This document shows positions 8,399 to 16,352 of a DNA stretch of 44,692 nt, piece by piece. The stretch spans positions 1 to 44,692 of the IMG/VR virus record IMGVR_UViG_3300006033_000041; one strand, given 5' to 3'. Origin of the DNA: a virus. The notes under the pieces were generated by a model. That model was not told where the DNA came from. It worked only from the letters and a program-made list of their open reading frames with translations, and made no database searches. How positions within the stretch are numbered: position 1 is the stretch's first letter; each line of letters opens with the position of its first letter. A program made the translations under genes and the position numbers.

Positions 8399-9814
8399 AT
8401 GTCTCGCATGTACAACGATCCGGCTGGTGGTTCCCCGTCGACCACGGGTTCCCAGATGAACACCCAGTATTACCAGAAGCAGGCACTGGTTGAACTGAAG
8501 AAGACGCAGTTCTTCTCCCAGCTCGCCGATGTCACCTCCATGCCGAAGAACTTCGGCAAGAAGATCAAGCGTTACCACTACCTGCCGCTGCTCGATGACG
8601 CCAACCTGAACGACCAGGGCATCGATGCCGCTGGTGCTGTTATCAGCTCCTCGACCTATTCGGTCACCCTGCCGCGTGCCAACCTGGTTGTGGCCAATGC
8701 TGCCAAGGTCGCTGCTGCTGCTGCCATCAATGACAATACCTCTGGTGTTGTCGCCACTGCCGGTGCTGACGGTTCGGCTGGTGCTGGTTTTGCTACCCTG
8801 ACGGTTGTTGGTGGTACTGTCTTCAACGTCTCCACTGATGTCAAGGCCGCTGCCATTGTCGCCCTGAATCTCGGTGCTTCCTCTACCCAGCGTTCGGGCA
8901 ACCTCTACGGTTCGTCCAAGGACGTGGGTTCGATCTCTGGCAAGCTCCCGGCGCTGTCGGAAACCGGTGGTCGCGTGAACCGTGTCGGCTTCAAGCGCAA
9001 GGAAATTGAAGGCTCCTTCGAGAAGTTCGGCTTCTTCGATGAGTACACCAAGGAATCCCTGGACTTCGACTCCGATGCCGAGCTGCAGACGCACATCCAC
9101 CGTGAAATGCTGAACGGTGCGGGCGAGATGACCGAAGACGCTCTCCAGATCGACTTGCTGAACGCTGCTGGCGTGATCAAGTTCGCCGGCAATGCCACGC
9201 AGAACTCGGAACTCGGTGTCGATGACCTGGTGTCCTATGGCGATCTGATGCGCCTGTCCATTGACCTGGACAACAACCGTACCCCCAAGGGCATCACGGC
9301 CATCACCGGTAGCCGCATGGTCGATACCAAGACCATTCCTTCTGCCCGTGTCATGTACATGGGTTCGGAACTCCTGCCGACCGTGAAGGCAATGAAGGAT
9401 CTGCACAACAACCCGGCCTTCGTTTCGGTCGAGAAGTACGCTGCAGGCGGTAACACCGTGACCGGCGAAGTCGGTGCCATCGATCAATGGCGTCTGGTTG
9501 TCGTTCCGGAAATGATGAAGTGGGCTGGTGCTGGTGCTGACGCCACGGCTGATGCAACCTGCTACGAAACCGGTGGTCGTTTCGACGTGTTCCCGATGCT
9601 GGCTGTCGGTGACCAATCGTTCACGACCATTGGCTTCCAGACGGATGGCAAGTCGGTCAAGTTCGTCATCACCCACAAGGCTCCAGGTGAAGCCACGGCG
9701 GATCGCAGTGATCCGTATGGCGAAACGGGCTTCATGTCGATCAAGTGGTACTACGGGTTCATGTCCCTGCGTCCCGAGCGTATCGGCCTCATCAAGACCG
9801 TCGCCAAGCTGTAA
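8399..9814 (+). CDS. major capsid protein, N4-gp56 family
   Basis: This 471-residue protein forms the icosahedral shell. The HK97-fold family of N4 gp56 is indicated by the N-terminal QALVELKKTQFFSQLADV, the GKKIKRYHYLPLLDD segment, and FVSVEKYAAGGNTVTGEVG followed by WRLVVVPEM near the C-terminal half. Compared with N4 (about 400 residues) it has an Ala/Gly-rich insertion around residues 85-165. Codon use is strongly biased (GC-rich third positions), as expected for the most abundant protein. GAGGT precedes the ATG by eight bases. A hairpin follows the gene. Confidence 0.93.
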   Translation: MSRMYNDPAGGSPSTTGSQMNTQYYQKQALVELKKTQFFSQLADVTSMPKNFGKKIKRYHYLPLLDDANLNDQGIDAAGAVISSSTYSVTLPRANLVVANAAKVAAAAAINDNTSGVVATAGADGSAGAGFATLTVVGGTVFNVSTDVKAAAIVALNLGASSTQRSGNLYGSSKDVGSISGKLPALSETGGRVNRVGFKRKEIEGSFEKFGFFDEYTKESLDFDSDAELQTHIHREMLNGAGEMTEDALQIDLLNAAGVIKFAGNATQNSELGVDDLVSYGDLMRLSIDLDNNRTPKGITAITGSRMVDTKTIPSARVMYMGSELLPTVKAMKDLHNNPAFVSVEKYAAGGNTVTGEVGAIDQWRLVVVPEMMKWAGAGADATADATCYETGGRFDVFPMLAVGDQSFTTIGFQTDGKSVKFVITHKAPGEATADRSDPYGETGFMSIKWYYGFMSLRPERIGLIKTVAKL

Positions 9815-9837
9815 TCGACCGGTGATGTAACCAAGGA

Positions 9838-9862
9838 GAGAGGGGGGACGGTTCCTCCTCTC
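9838..9862 (+). terminator. hairpin after the major capsid gene
   Basis: A 9-bp stem with one G-U pair (GAGAGGGGG with CCTCCTCTC, loop of 7) lies in the 72-base gap after the capsid gene and is followed by a pyrimidine-rich, T-poor tail. It is likely a partial terminator or an mRNA-stabilising element; the next gene has its own AGGAG. Confidence 0.45.
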
Positions 9863-9886
9863 CCTTCAATCCTTTCAGGAGTCAAA

Positions 9887-10453
9887 ATGGAACTGCAAAA
9901 TGATGACGGCATTCAACCGCCGGATGAACTGACCTCGCTCAAGCAACGCGCCGATCTGTTGGGTATTCCCTACCACCCCTCCATCGGTCTGGAAAAGCTG
10001 CGTGAAAAGGTGAATGCTGCCGTGACCGAAGAAGTCCCGGCAACTCCCCTCGTTGAAGCACCGGTTGAAGCACATAAGGAAACCGAGGTAGCCAAACGTC
10101 TGCGTCTGCGGAATGAGGCGTCTGCCCTGATCCGTATTCGTCTCACCTGCATGAACCCGAACAAGAAGGAATGGGACGGTGAAATCATCACTGCCGGCAA
10201 TGCTGCAGTGGGTACGTTCAAGAAGTACATCCCGTTCAATGCTGAGGAAGGTTGGCATGTTCCTGCCATCATCTACAAGCAACTGGTTCAACGTGAATGC
10301 CAGATCTTTGTCACCGTGCGCGATGGCCAGGGCAACAAGTCCCGGCAAGGCAAGATGATCCGTGAATTCGCAATTGAAGTCCTGCCGCCGCTGACCAAAG
10401 ACGAATTGGATGAGCTGGCTCGCCGCCAGGCCATGTCCAAGTCAATCGACTAA
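9887..10453 (+). CDS. structural protein with HeH/LEM-like N-terminus
   Basis: This 188-residue protein follows the major capsid gene. Residues about 15-47 (TSLKQRADLLGI, then GLEKLREKV) look like a small helix-extended-helix (HeH/LEM/SAP-like) fold, which often binds DNA or mediates contacts. A Pro/Glu linker (about 47-65) leads to a beta-rich C-terminal domain (about 75-165). AGGAG is five bases before the ATG. Proteins with this layout are often found downstream of N4-type capsid genes and may be capsid-associated. Function is inferred from position. Confidence 0.65.
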   Translation: MELQNDDGIQPPDELTSLKQRADLLGIPYHPSIGLEKLREKVNAAVTEEVPATPLVEAPVEAHKETEVAKRLRLRNEASALIRIRLTCMNPNKKEWDGEIITAGNAAVGTFKKYIPFNAEEGWHVPAIIYKQLVQRECQIFVTVRDGQGNKSRQGKMIREFAIEVLPPLTKDELDELARRQAMSKSID

Positions 10454-10475
10454 TTTCCAGGGAACCAGATAAATC

Positions 10476-11585
10476 ATGGCAGAAATTGTTCCAATCACTG
10501 ATTTGACCCAAGCAACGCTTCAGGGAAGCGGGGTCTTCGATACCTTGATGCGCTCCATGAAAGTGCATCTGGAGGCCGAATACCAAAAGGGACGAATCAA
10601 GGGGCCGGAGTATTCCACGGTTTATCTGGGATCACTGGAAACGGTGATGCGTACCTCGTTGGACTTCCTGGTTCAACGACAACGTGTGGCGCTTGAAGCC
10701 GAGCTGATGGCTCAACAGGTTTTGGTGGCACAAGCAGAGGTGCTGAAAGCCAATGCCCAAGTACAAGTGGCATTGGCTGAAGTACAAAAAACTCAGCTTG
10801 AAGTGGAGATCCTTACGCTGTCGAAAGACAAGATCCCTGCTGAAATTGCACAGATTCAAGCGGAAACCCAGTTGGTTGGGCAGCAGCGGACTAACCTGGT
10901 AGCCGAGGCTCTGAATATCCCCAAGCAAGGGGCTGTGCTGGACGCTCAAGCCGCAAACTTGCTGAAGCAAGGGGAGATCGCAGACGCTGAAGTTGATCTC
11001 AAACAACAACAGGTATTGATCTCTCAAGTTGAATTGGATATCGCTTCAGCAAAACTGGTCAATATTCCCAAGGAAGGTGTGCTGCTGGATAAGCAGGCAC
11101 TCGATCTTGCAGCAAAAACTGCACTTACTGGCCAACAACAAACCAATTTGATTGCGGAAGAGGCGTTTACACAGGCAAAGAGCCAGCTGACCACCCAACA
11201 AGAAGCCAATGCTGTTATTGAAGGCATGGTGCTGACTTCCCAGAAGTGCAAACTGGATGCCGAATATGATGTGTTGCTGGCACAAAAGCTGAAGACTTCT
11301 TCTGAAACTAGCTTGCTTACCCAAAAGGTAGTGACTGAACGTGCGCAGGTATCGGCAGAAGGGGTTGCTGCGGATAGTGTGTTGGGCAAGCAGAAAGCGC
11401 TTTACCAAGCTCAGGCTGATGGTTTCCAACGAGACGCCGAGCAAAAGGCAGCGAATATTTTGGTGGATTCTTGGAAGGTGCGCCGTAGCACTGACGAAGC
11501 GGAATCCGCTAATGTGGATAACATGCTCAATGATAATGCGATTGGGCGCGCAGTTAACCGGCTTCTTGCAGGGGTTGGGGCTTAA
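10476..11585 (+). CDS. coiled-coil structural protein, 369 residues
   Basis: After a short N-terminal domain (about 1-65, [18 protein letters not shown] and [15 protein letters not shown]), almost the whole protein is a long Ala/Gln/Leu-rich helix with irregular repeats of the type LxxQxANLxxQ and NIPKxG(A/V)xLDxQA (at about 147-158 and again near 192-203). Such proteins accompany N4-type capsid genes in many phages and are found in virions. It may act as a fibrous or tail-neck component; the exact place is not known to me. A perfect terminator follows. Confidence 0.65.
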   Translation: MAEIVPITDLTQATLQGSGVFDTLMRSMKVHLEAEYQKGRIKGPEYSTVYLGSLETVMRTSLDFLVQRQRVALEAELMAQQVLVAQAEVLKANAQVQVALAEVQKTQLEVEILTLSKDKIPAEIAQIQAETQLVGQQRTNLVAEALNIPKQGAVLDAQAANLLKQGEIADAEVDLKQQQVLISQVELDIASAKLVNIPKEGVLLDKQALDLAAKTALTGQQQTNLIAEEAFTQAKSQLTTQQEANAVIEGMVLTSQKCKLDAEYDVLLAQKLKTSSETSLLTQKVVTERAQVSAEGVAADSVLGKQKALYQAQADGFQRDAEQKAANILVDSWKVRRSTDEAESANVDNMLNDNAIGRAVNRLLAGVGA

Positions 11586-11602
11586 CTCTCCTGATACCAT
11601 TT

Positions 11603-11630
11603 AAGGGAGCCATGGCTCCCTTTTTTATTT
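11603..11630 (+). terminator. Rho-independent terminator
   Basis: A perfect palindrome AAGGGAGCCATGGCTCCCTT is followed by a T run. It closes the first part of the structural operon. An ATG inside its stem (11612) could extend the next frame, but that start is unlikely. Confidence 0.9.
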
Positions 11631-11644
11631 ACTGGATAAAGCGT

Positions 11645-13942
11645 ATGGGTCTGTTTAGTTCAAAAAAAGAGACGGTCGTTGGTACATCTGTAGTCCGGGT
11701 AATGGACGACAAGATTCTTCCAAATGCCATTCGTGCTGGAATGGTAAAGGGTATTTTTGCCAAGGATGGACAGATGACCAATTACATCCTTGAAGAAATG
11801 CTTAATGGTATCGCCATCAAAGCAGAGCGGATGTACACATACGGTAAAACCAAATACGAATATGGCCTCCCCGAAATGCGTGTTATTGGTGCTGGTTCCG
11901 CCGAAGGGGTGGTTAAACAGCTCCTGGCAGACCAAGTAGGCAAACCAGTTACTGTGTCATTTTTTAAATATGGAGCGATTAACTTGCTTCAGTATTCTTG
12001 GTATATCCTGCAGCAGCAGCATGGGTATAACCAGGTAAAGAATGAATTGGAAATTCTCAGTCAGGAAAAGGGATTTCCGGTATATCTGGAAGATATTATT
12101 ATTGTTGTTCCTGTGGGCGAATTGGATTCTATTAACCCGATGTCGCTGGATCAATGGGGTGTTCCTGCTAATTTGGGTAGTACGCCCAATAGAAACACTT
12201 ATTTTGAAAGTTCTGCGTTATTTAAAATCAGCGCACATACCCCCATTCAAATCAGTAATGATGCCACGGAAGAATACGCGATTATTCAATATACCTGGAA
12301 TGAGGTTGTTACTGAGACGCTGAATAATCGTACTGAATCTCGGGTGGTGGTGCATAAAGAAGAGATGATTCTCCCTCTTCCTGATATGGATAATGAAGCC
12401 AGCTATATTCAAACGCTTTATAGTTACGATTCGGATGAAGTCCTTGGCCTATCTGGCACAGGAGAATTCGGGCAAGAAGAAACGAGGTACAAGCCCGTTT
12501 ATCGGTATTTTATTTATAAGGAAAAAGAGGGAACGTACCCGGAAATAGATGCAATATATGATCCCTCATATGAGGGCTTGGGTAGCTTCTTTCCGAGAAT
12601 ATATTTCCGCGACGATAATGCTTCCCTTACCGCAGATAAAACCACGACAGGATATAAGACCAGCAAGAAACTCACCAAATATCTTGGTATGGAATATCAA
12701 GATTTGGCGGATGCTATTGCAGAGAATCCAGAAGTGGGGGGCGTGTATCAAGCCATGATCATGATGGCTGTGCCTGGCGTGTCTGATGACCCGGTAGAAT
12801 CTACTTATCTTTTTGATTTCTTCAAAAAGGTTTATTTGGAATGCGGAGTATCCGGAATAGATTCTAGTGGTTCAGTGAGTAATGGTTCATCTAGTATACT
12901 CAATAGTATTGGTGGGTTTACTGGTGGCGGAGGTATTTCTGTGGTTATCCAGGATGCGAGGTTAGGTGTCGCATTAAATATGACCAACATACGTCGCACC
13001 GTAAAGGCAGGTAAAATTGGTGATCCTGGTTTTTGTTCATCCTCTGCTGGGACTGAATATATCCAGTCTTCTCGTCTTAATCAGGATTATTTTGTTGTCG
13101 AGGATGTAACGGTTGCCGTCCCGTATTATTACTATAAAAAGCAAATTTCAAAAAACACGTATGAATTACTATCGGTAGGTAATCTGCAAACTCGATATAA
13201 CGTGTATAGGAACTATTACACATCTAGCGGTGAAACTGGCAGTATTCTTTTGGTGCCGTTAGATTACTCACTGACTGCACACTACAATAATAGGGATCGG
13301 GAGCTTTTATATTCTCGTTCTCTTCATTATGTATTTAATGCAGTTGAGCGAATCAAAGTGAAGTGGTACCAACAAGATTGGTTTCAGGCATTTGTGTTTA
13401 TTGCAGCTGTTGTCTATATGGCATTCACTATGGATTTCACTGCATTTCAAACATTAGCAGGTGCCTTAGAAGCCATCGGAGTTATGGTACTGACCTCTAA
13501 GGCATTGCAGCTATTTGTCAAAGCTGTAGGGTTGGAAGCTGCCCTTATCCTCGCTGCTGTGTTCTTCATGTATGGTGGCTACAAGTTTTTTACCTCGGGT
13601 GTTCAGGGTGCGCCATGGGCACAGGATCTTCTGCGTCTTGCAGCAGGGTTAGCAAAAGCAGGGGCAGACAGCATAACTGAGCTGATGGTTGGACTGAAAT
13701 CAGAGATTGAAGCCTTTGGGTACGAAACGGCTGAAAAGTCGAAGTTGTTGGAAGAAGCCAATGAGTTGCTGTGGAGTGAGAACATTTTTGCGCCCTTCAT
13801 CCTCTCGAATGAGACGCCAGATCAATACTTTAACCGAACGATACACAGTGGAAATATCGGGCGTCAGTCTATTGATGCTATATCGGATTACGTTACTCAG
13901 TCCTTGCAACTTCCAAAAATGGAGATGCCGGTGTTCCCCTGA
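11645..13942 (+). CDS. large virion protein with C-terminal membrane-like segments
   Basis: The start at 11645 (MGLFSSKKETVVG) is chosen because the earlier in-frame ATG is inside the terminator stem. The 765-residue product has a long beta-rich N-terminal part, a Gly/Ser-rich stretch near 415-440, and three hydrophobic segments (about 583-598, 603-624 and 630-649), then a charged helical tail. It sits where N4 relatives carry large structural proteins between the capsid and vRNAP genes, so it may be an internal or tail protein that inserts into the host membrane during DNA entry. That is inferred. Base composition is visibly more A+T-rich than the capsid gene. No enzyme motif is seen. Confidence 0.65.
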   Translation: MGLFSSKKETVVGTSVVRVMDDKILPNAIRAGMVKGIFAKDGQMTNYILEEMLNGIAIKAERMYTYGKTKYEYGLPEMRVIGAGSAEGVVKQLLADQVGKPVTVSFFKYGAINLLQYSWYILQQQHGYNQVKNELEILSQEKGFPVYLEDIIIVVPVGELDSINPMSLDQWGVPANLGSTPNRNTYFESSALFKISAHTPIQISNDATEEYAIIQYTWNEVVTETLNNRTESRVVVHKEEMILPLPDMDNEASYIQTLYSYDSDEVLGLSGTGEFGQEETRYKPVYRYFIYKEKEGTYPEIDAIYDPSYEGLGSFFPRIYFRDDNASLTADKTTTGYKTSKKLTKYLGMEYQDLADAIAENPEVGGVYQAMIMMAVPGVSDDPVESTYLFDFFKKVYLECGVSGIDSSGSVSNGSSSILNSIGGFTGGGGISVVIQDARLGVALNMTNIRRTVKAGKIGDPGFCSSSAGTEYIQSSRLNQDYFVVEDVTVAVPYYYYKKQISKNTYELLSVGNLQTRYNVYRNYYTSSGETGSILLVPLDYSLTAHYNNRDRELLYSRSLHYVFNAVERIKVKWYQQDWFQAFVFIAAVVYMAFTMDFTAFQTLAGALEAIGVMVLTSKALQLFVKAVGLEAALILAAVFFMYGGYKFFTSGVQGAPWAQDLLRLAAGLAKAGADSITELMVGLKSEIEAFGYETAEKSKLLEEANELLWSENIFAPFILSNETPDQYFNRTIHSGNIGRQSIDAISDYVTQSLQLPKMEMPVFP

Positions 13943-14005
13943 AAGTACCCTAGCTGTTGGGAACATTTCCAGTAAAATGCCCCCATGAACAACAAGGAGC
14001 GTGTC

Positions 14006-14449
14006 ATGAACAAGATCGTCTGTGCTGTGTTGGTTGGTTTGGTCCTGGTAGGGTGTGCGTCTACACGCCCAACAATGCCAGACCAAAACTATGTGACCTT
14101 GGCAGGTAGATGGCTGATGGTGGACTACTGTGCCTGGAAAGGGTGGATGGACGCTGAATCGGCTGCCAAAGGACGCCGGTATATTAATAGTGATATTGCA
14201 TCCTGGACTTATGACTCTGAGCGTTTAAAAAGGGAAGTAGGCATACTACACCCTGAAACGGCAAAGGTGACCCAAGGGGATTGCCGGAGGATGTCAGTAT
14301 CCATCCAGGAAAGATCGCAGCAAATTGCAGATCACAATGCCCAATCTGAGATGCAACAGCGTGAAGTGCAGAACATTATTAACGCTACCAAATCAACCCA
14401 TACCTATTGCAATAAAATAGGTACGCAGGTTTTGTGCAATTCTTTTTAA
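14006..14449 (+). CDS. phage lipoprotein, 147 residues
   Basis: The start at 14006 is preferred over 13985 because AAGGAG lies six bases before it and the product then begins with a standard lipoprotein signal: MNKIVCAVLVGLVLVGC, with the lipobox LVGC and Cys17. The mature protein is polar, with four more cysteines (in DYCAW, GDCRR, TYCNK and VLCNS), and ends in a TYCNKIGTQVLCNSF motif. It is expected in the outer or inner membrane, facing the periplasm. Small phage lipoproteins often block receptor function or superinfection (for example T5 Llp), so exclusion is a reasonable guess, not shown here. Its place inside the virion operon is unusual. Confidence 0.8.
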   Translation: MNKIVCAVLVGLVLVGCASTRPTMPDQNYVTLAGRWLMVDYCAWKGWMDAESAAKGRRYINSDIASWTYDSERLKREVGILHPETAKVTQGDCRRMSVSIQERSQQIADHNAQSEMQQREVQNIINATKSTHTYCNKIGTQVLCNSF

Positions 14450-14463
14450 TGAAGGGAAATTAA

Positions 14464-14949
14464 ATGGCGGGCATTCGTGCACCAAATTCTCTGCTGGATT
14501 TTCCAGGAAGTAACTCGGACTATTCCAGTTTTTCGTCTTATGGGATTCCACCATATTCTCCCCCCAACGATTACTCGTTGGGTATGTCGAGGCTCCCTAC
14601 TCAAATTGGTCCCGCAGGTTCGGGATCTGCTGCGATTGCACGCCCTGATTTCTTCAGTTGGGATGGGTTCTTCGGGGGGAAGAATGGTGACGAGACTTCC
14701 TTCAATGGCTGGGGTGGGTCGGCGCTTGGGGCACTGCAGGGGCTTGGAAATGCCTACATGGGTATGCGCCAATACGGATTGGCAAAGGATCAATTCAAAT
14801 TCCAGAAACAAGCATTTGAAAAGAACTTCAATGTGCAAAAAGGCCTCACTAACGCCCGCCTTGAAGATCGTCAACGTGCCCGCGTAGCTGCCAACCCGAA
14901 TGCGTATGAGTCGGTAGGAGACTACATGAACAAGTACGGGATCAAATAA
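14464..14949 (+). CDS. virion-associated protein, 161 residues
   Basis: AAGGG precedes the ATG at good spacing. The N-terminal half is Ser/Gly/Pro-rich and probably flexible (about 1-75). The C-terminal half is helical: GALQGLGNAYMGMRQYGLA, then DQFKFQKQAFEKNF, and the ending NARLEDRQRARVAANP with VGDYMNKYGI. This C-terminal pattern is shared by small internal proteins in many podovirus structural operons. It lies between the lipoprotein and the 437-residue protein and is separated from the latter by two bases, which suggests joint synthesis. Confidence 0.65.
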   Translation: MAGIRAPNSLLDFPGSNSDYSSFSSYGIPPYSPPNDYSLGMSRLPTQIGPAGSGSAAIARPDFFSWDGFFGGKNGDETSFNGWGGSALGALQGLGNAYMGMRQYGLAKDQFKFQKQAFEKNFNVQKGLTNARLEDRQRARVAANPNAYESVGDYMNKYGIK

Positions 14950-14951
14950 TT

Positions 14952-16265
14952 ATGGCTCAACCAATCACTTGGCGTAATGTGGATGCCCCGTCTTTTGGCG
15001 AGGCAAGCCGCATGATGTCTCAGGCTCAAGTTGGCATCAACAGTGGCTTCGGATCTCTTCAGGATATTTTGAAGAAGGAACAGGCTACTGCTGATGCCAA
15101 CTGGCAAGTACAACGAGACAACAACACCCAGGCTTTCCTGGATTCAATCAACCAGTATCGAACGGCAGAAGAGTTTCAGGCTGCCCTGACATCCGGTGCT
15201 CTGGATGTCGGGCAATACGGAGGTCAGATTGATCGTGCTGCGGCGCGGGCAGCCCTCGATGGCCGCCTCTCGATCTTGCAGGACCGCACTACCAAGGCAA
15301 ACCAGTTTGCTGATCAAGCGGCGGAACGTGATGCGCGTCCTATCGTGGATCGCCTGTCCACGATGGCCTTGTCGGAAGACAAGGATGTGCGCCGTAGTGC
15401 CAAGGAAGCACTTGGGATCTACGCCAGTAATGGCATGGTTCCCAAGGCAGCCGAAATCGCAGGCAAGCTGGATCAATCGGATCGCATGTTCGTTGAGCGT
15501 GGGCAAGCGGATACCGAGTTTGTTCGTAAGGGGGAGAAGCACTCCAGCGACTTGCTTTCTGCCGCAGCGGATCGGCAGTACAAGAGTGCCCTTGCCAGCA
15601 ATGCTCGTTCTGCTGGTTCCTCCGCTACCTCTACATTGAAGAAAGAGCTTGCTGCATCTAAAGCTCAAAATGCAGCGGCGGACCTACTGATTAAAAACAG
15701 TCCTCTGGATGCTGGGACTATGGATACTTACGCGGGACAAAAAGCGTTTGAAGAGGGGCTTAGTAAGCTCGGGCTTAAACCAGAACAGGTCAAGAGTATT
15801 CGTGAGTCGTATGCTAAAGAATTCAAAAATGGGGTTCTTGTTGGTTATGATGAAAAGAACGAAGAAGTACGCATTGGTTTGCCAGTATCTACTGCCCTCG
15901 CTGGGGCACGTGATTCCGCAGACAACTGGTACACCCCAAACTTTTTGAATGTATCCAACCAAGGCAAAAGTGCTGTCAAAAACCTGAAGGAGCAAATTGG
16001 AAGTCCTACTTATGTAAATTCTCTGCAGCAAGCACTTCAAGCGCAAGGTATGCGGTACCGTCCCCTTAACCAACCCGCGAACACACAATTTACCAAGCAA
16101 TCACCCTCTGCAGATGGAGCTGCATTGGTGAATAGAGCGATTGAATCTCGAAAAGCTAAAGCTGCTGCTAATATGACTCCCGAGGAATTGCAGATTGCAC
16201 GTACAACTGGGGTTGTTCCCTATCGAGTTCAACGCATCCTTTTGGAGGAAGATGAAGAGCAGTAA
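14952..16265 (+). CDS. putative internal virion protein, 437 residues
   Basis: This is a hydrophilic, mostly helical protein with a Gln/Ala-rich N-terminal half (MAQPITWRNVDAPSF start) and a Lys/Ala-rich second half. It resembles internal virion (ejection) proteins in composition and place: it is the last gene before the giant vRNAP gene, as in N4 gene order. No lytic transglycosylase or protease motif is visible. The ribosome-binding site is weak, so coupling to the gene two bases upstream is likely. A strong terminator follows. Confidence 0.65.
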   Translation: MAQPITWRNVDAPSFGEASRMMSQAQVGINSGFGSLQDILKKEQATADANWQVQRDNNTQAFLDSINQYRTAEEFQAALTSGALDVGQYGGQIDRAAARAALDGRLSILQDRTTKANQFADQAAERDARPIVDRLSTMALSEDKDVRRSAKEALGIYASNGMVPKAAEIAGKLDQSDRMFVERGQADTEFVRKGEKHSSDLLSAAADRQYKSALASNARSAGSSATSTLKKELAASKAQNAAADLLIKNSPLDAGTMDTYAGQKAFEEGLSKLGLKPEQVKSIRESYAKEFKNGVLVGYDEKNEEVRIGLPVSTALAGARDSADNWYTPNFLNVSNQGKSAVKNLKEQIGSPTYVNSLQQALQAQGMRYRPLNQPANTQFTKQSPSADGAALVNRAIESRKAKAAANMTPEELQIARTTGVVPYRVQRILLEEDEEQ

Positions 16266-16282
16266 TATTTTTATATTCAAAT

Positions 16283-16312
16283 AAGGCGGGGTATTCCCCG
16301 CCTTTTTTATTT
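16283..16312 (+). terminator. Rho-independent terminator before the vRNAP gene
   Basis: The hairpin AAGGCGGGG, loop TATT, CCCCGCCTT is followed by TTTTATTT. It separates the giant gene from the structural operon, so the vRNAP gene probably relies on read-through or a promoter in 16313-16352 that I cannot identify. Confidence 0.9.
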
Positions 16313-16352
16313 AGAATGTCGGTCATTCACTCAACCCAGCGAGAAACAGAAT

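Noticed and set aside
8000-9676. 558-codon minus-strand frame opposite scaffold and capsid genes
   Set aside because: It crosses two well-supported plus-strand genes and shows no family features.
11612-11644. Upstream ATG for the 765-residue protein
   Set aside because: It lies inside the stem of a strong terminator and has no ribosome-binding site.
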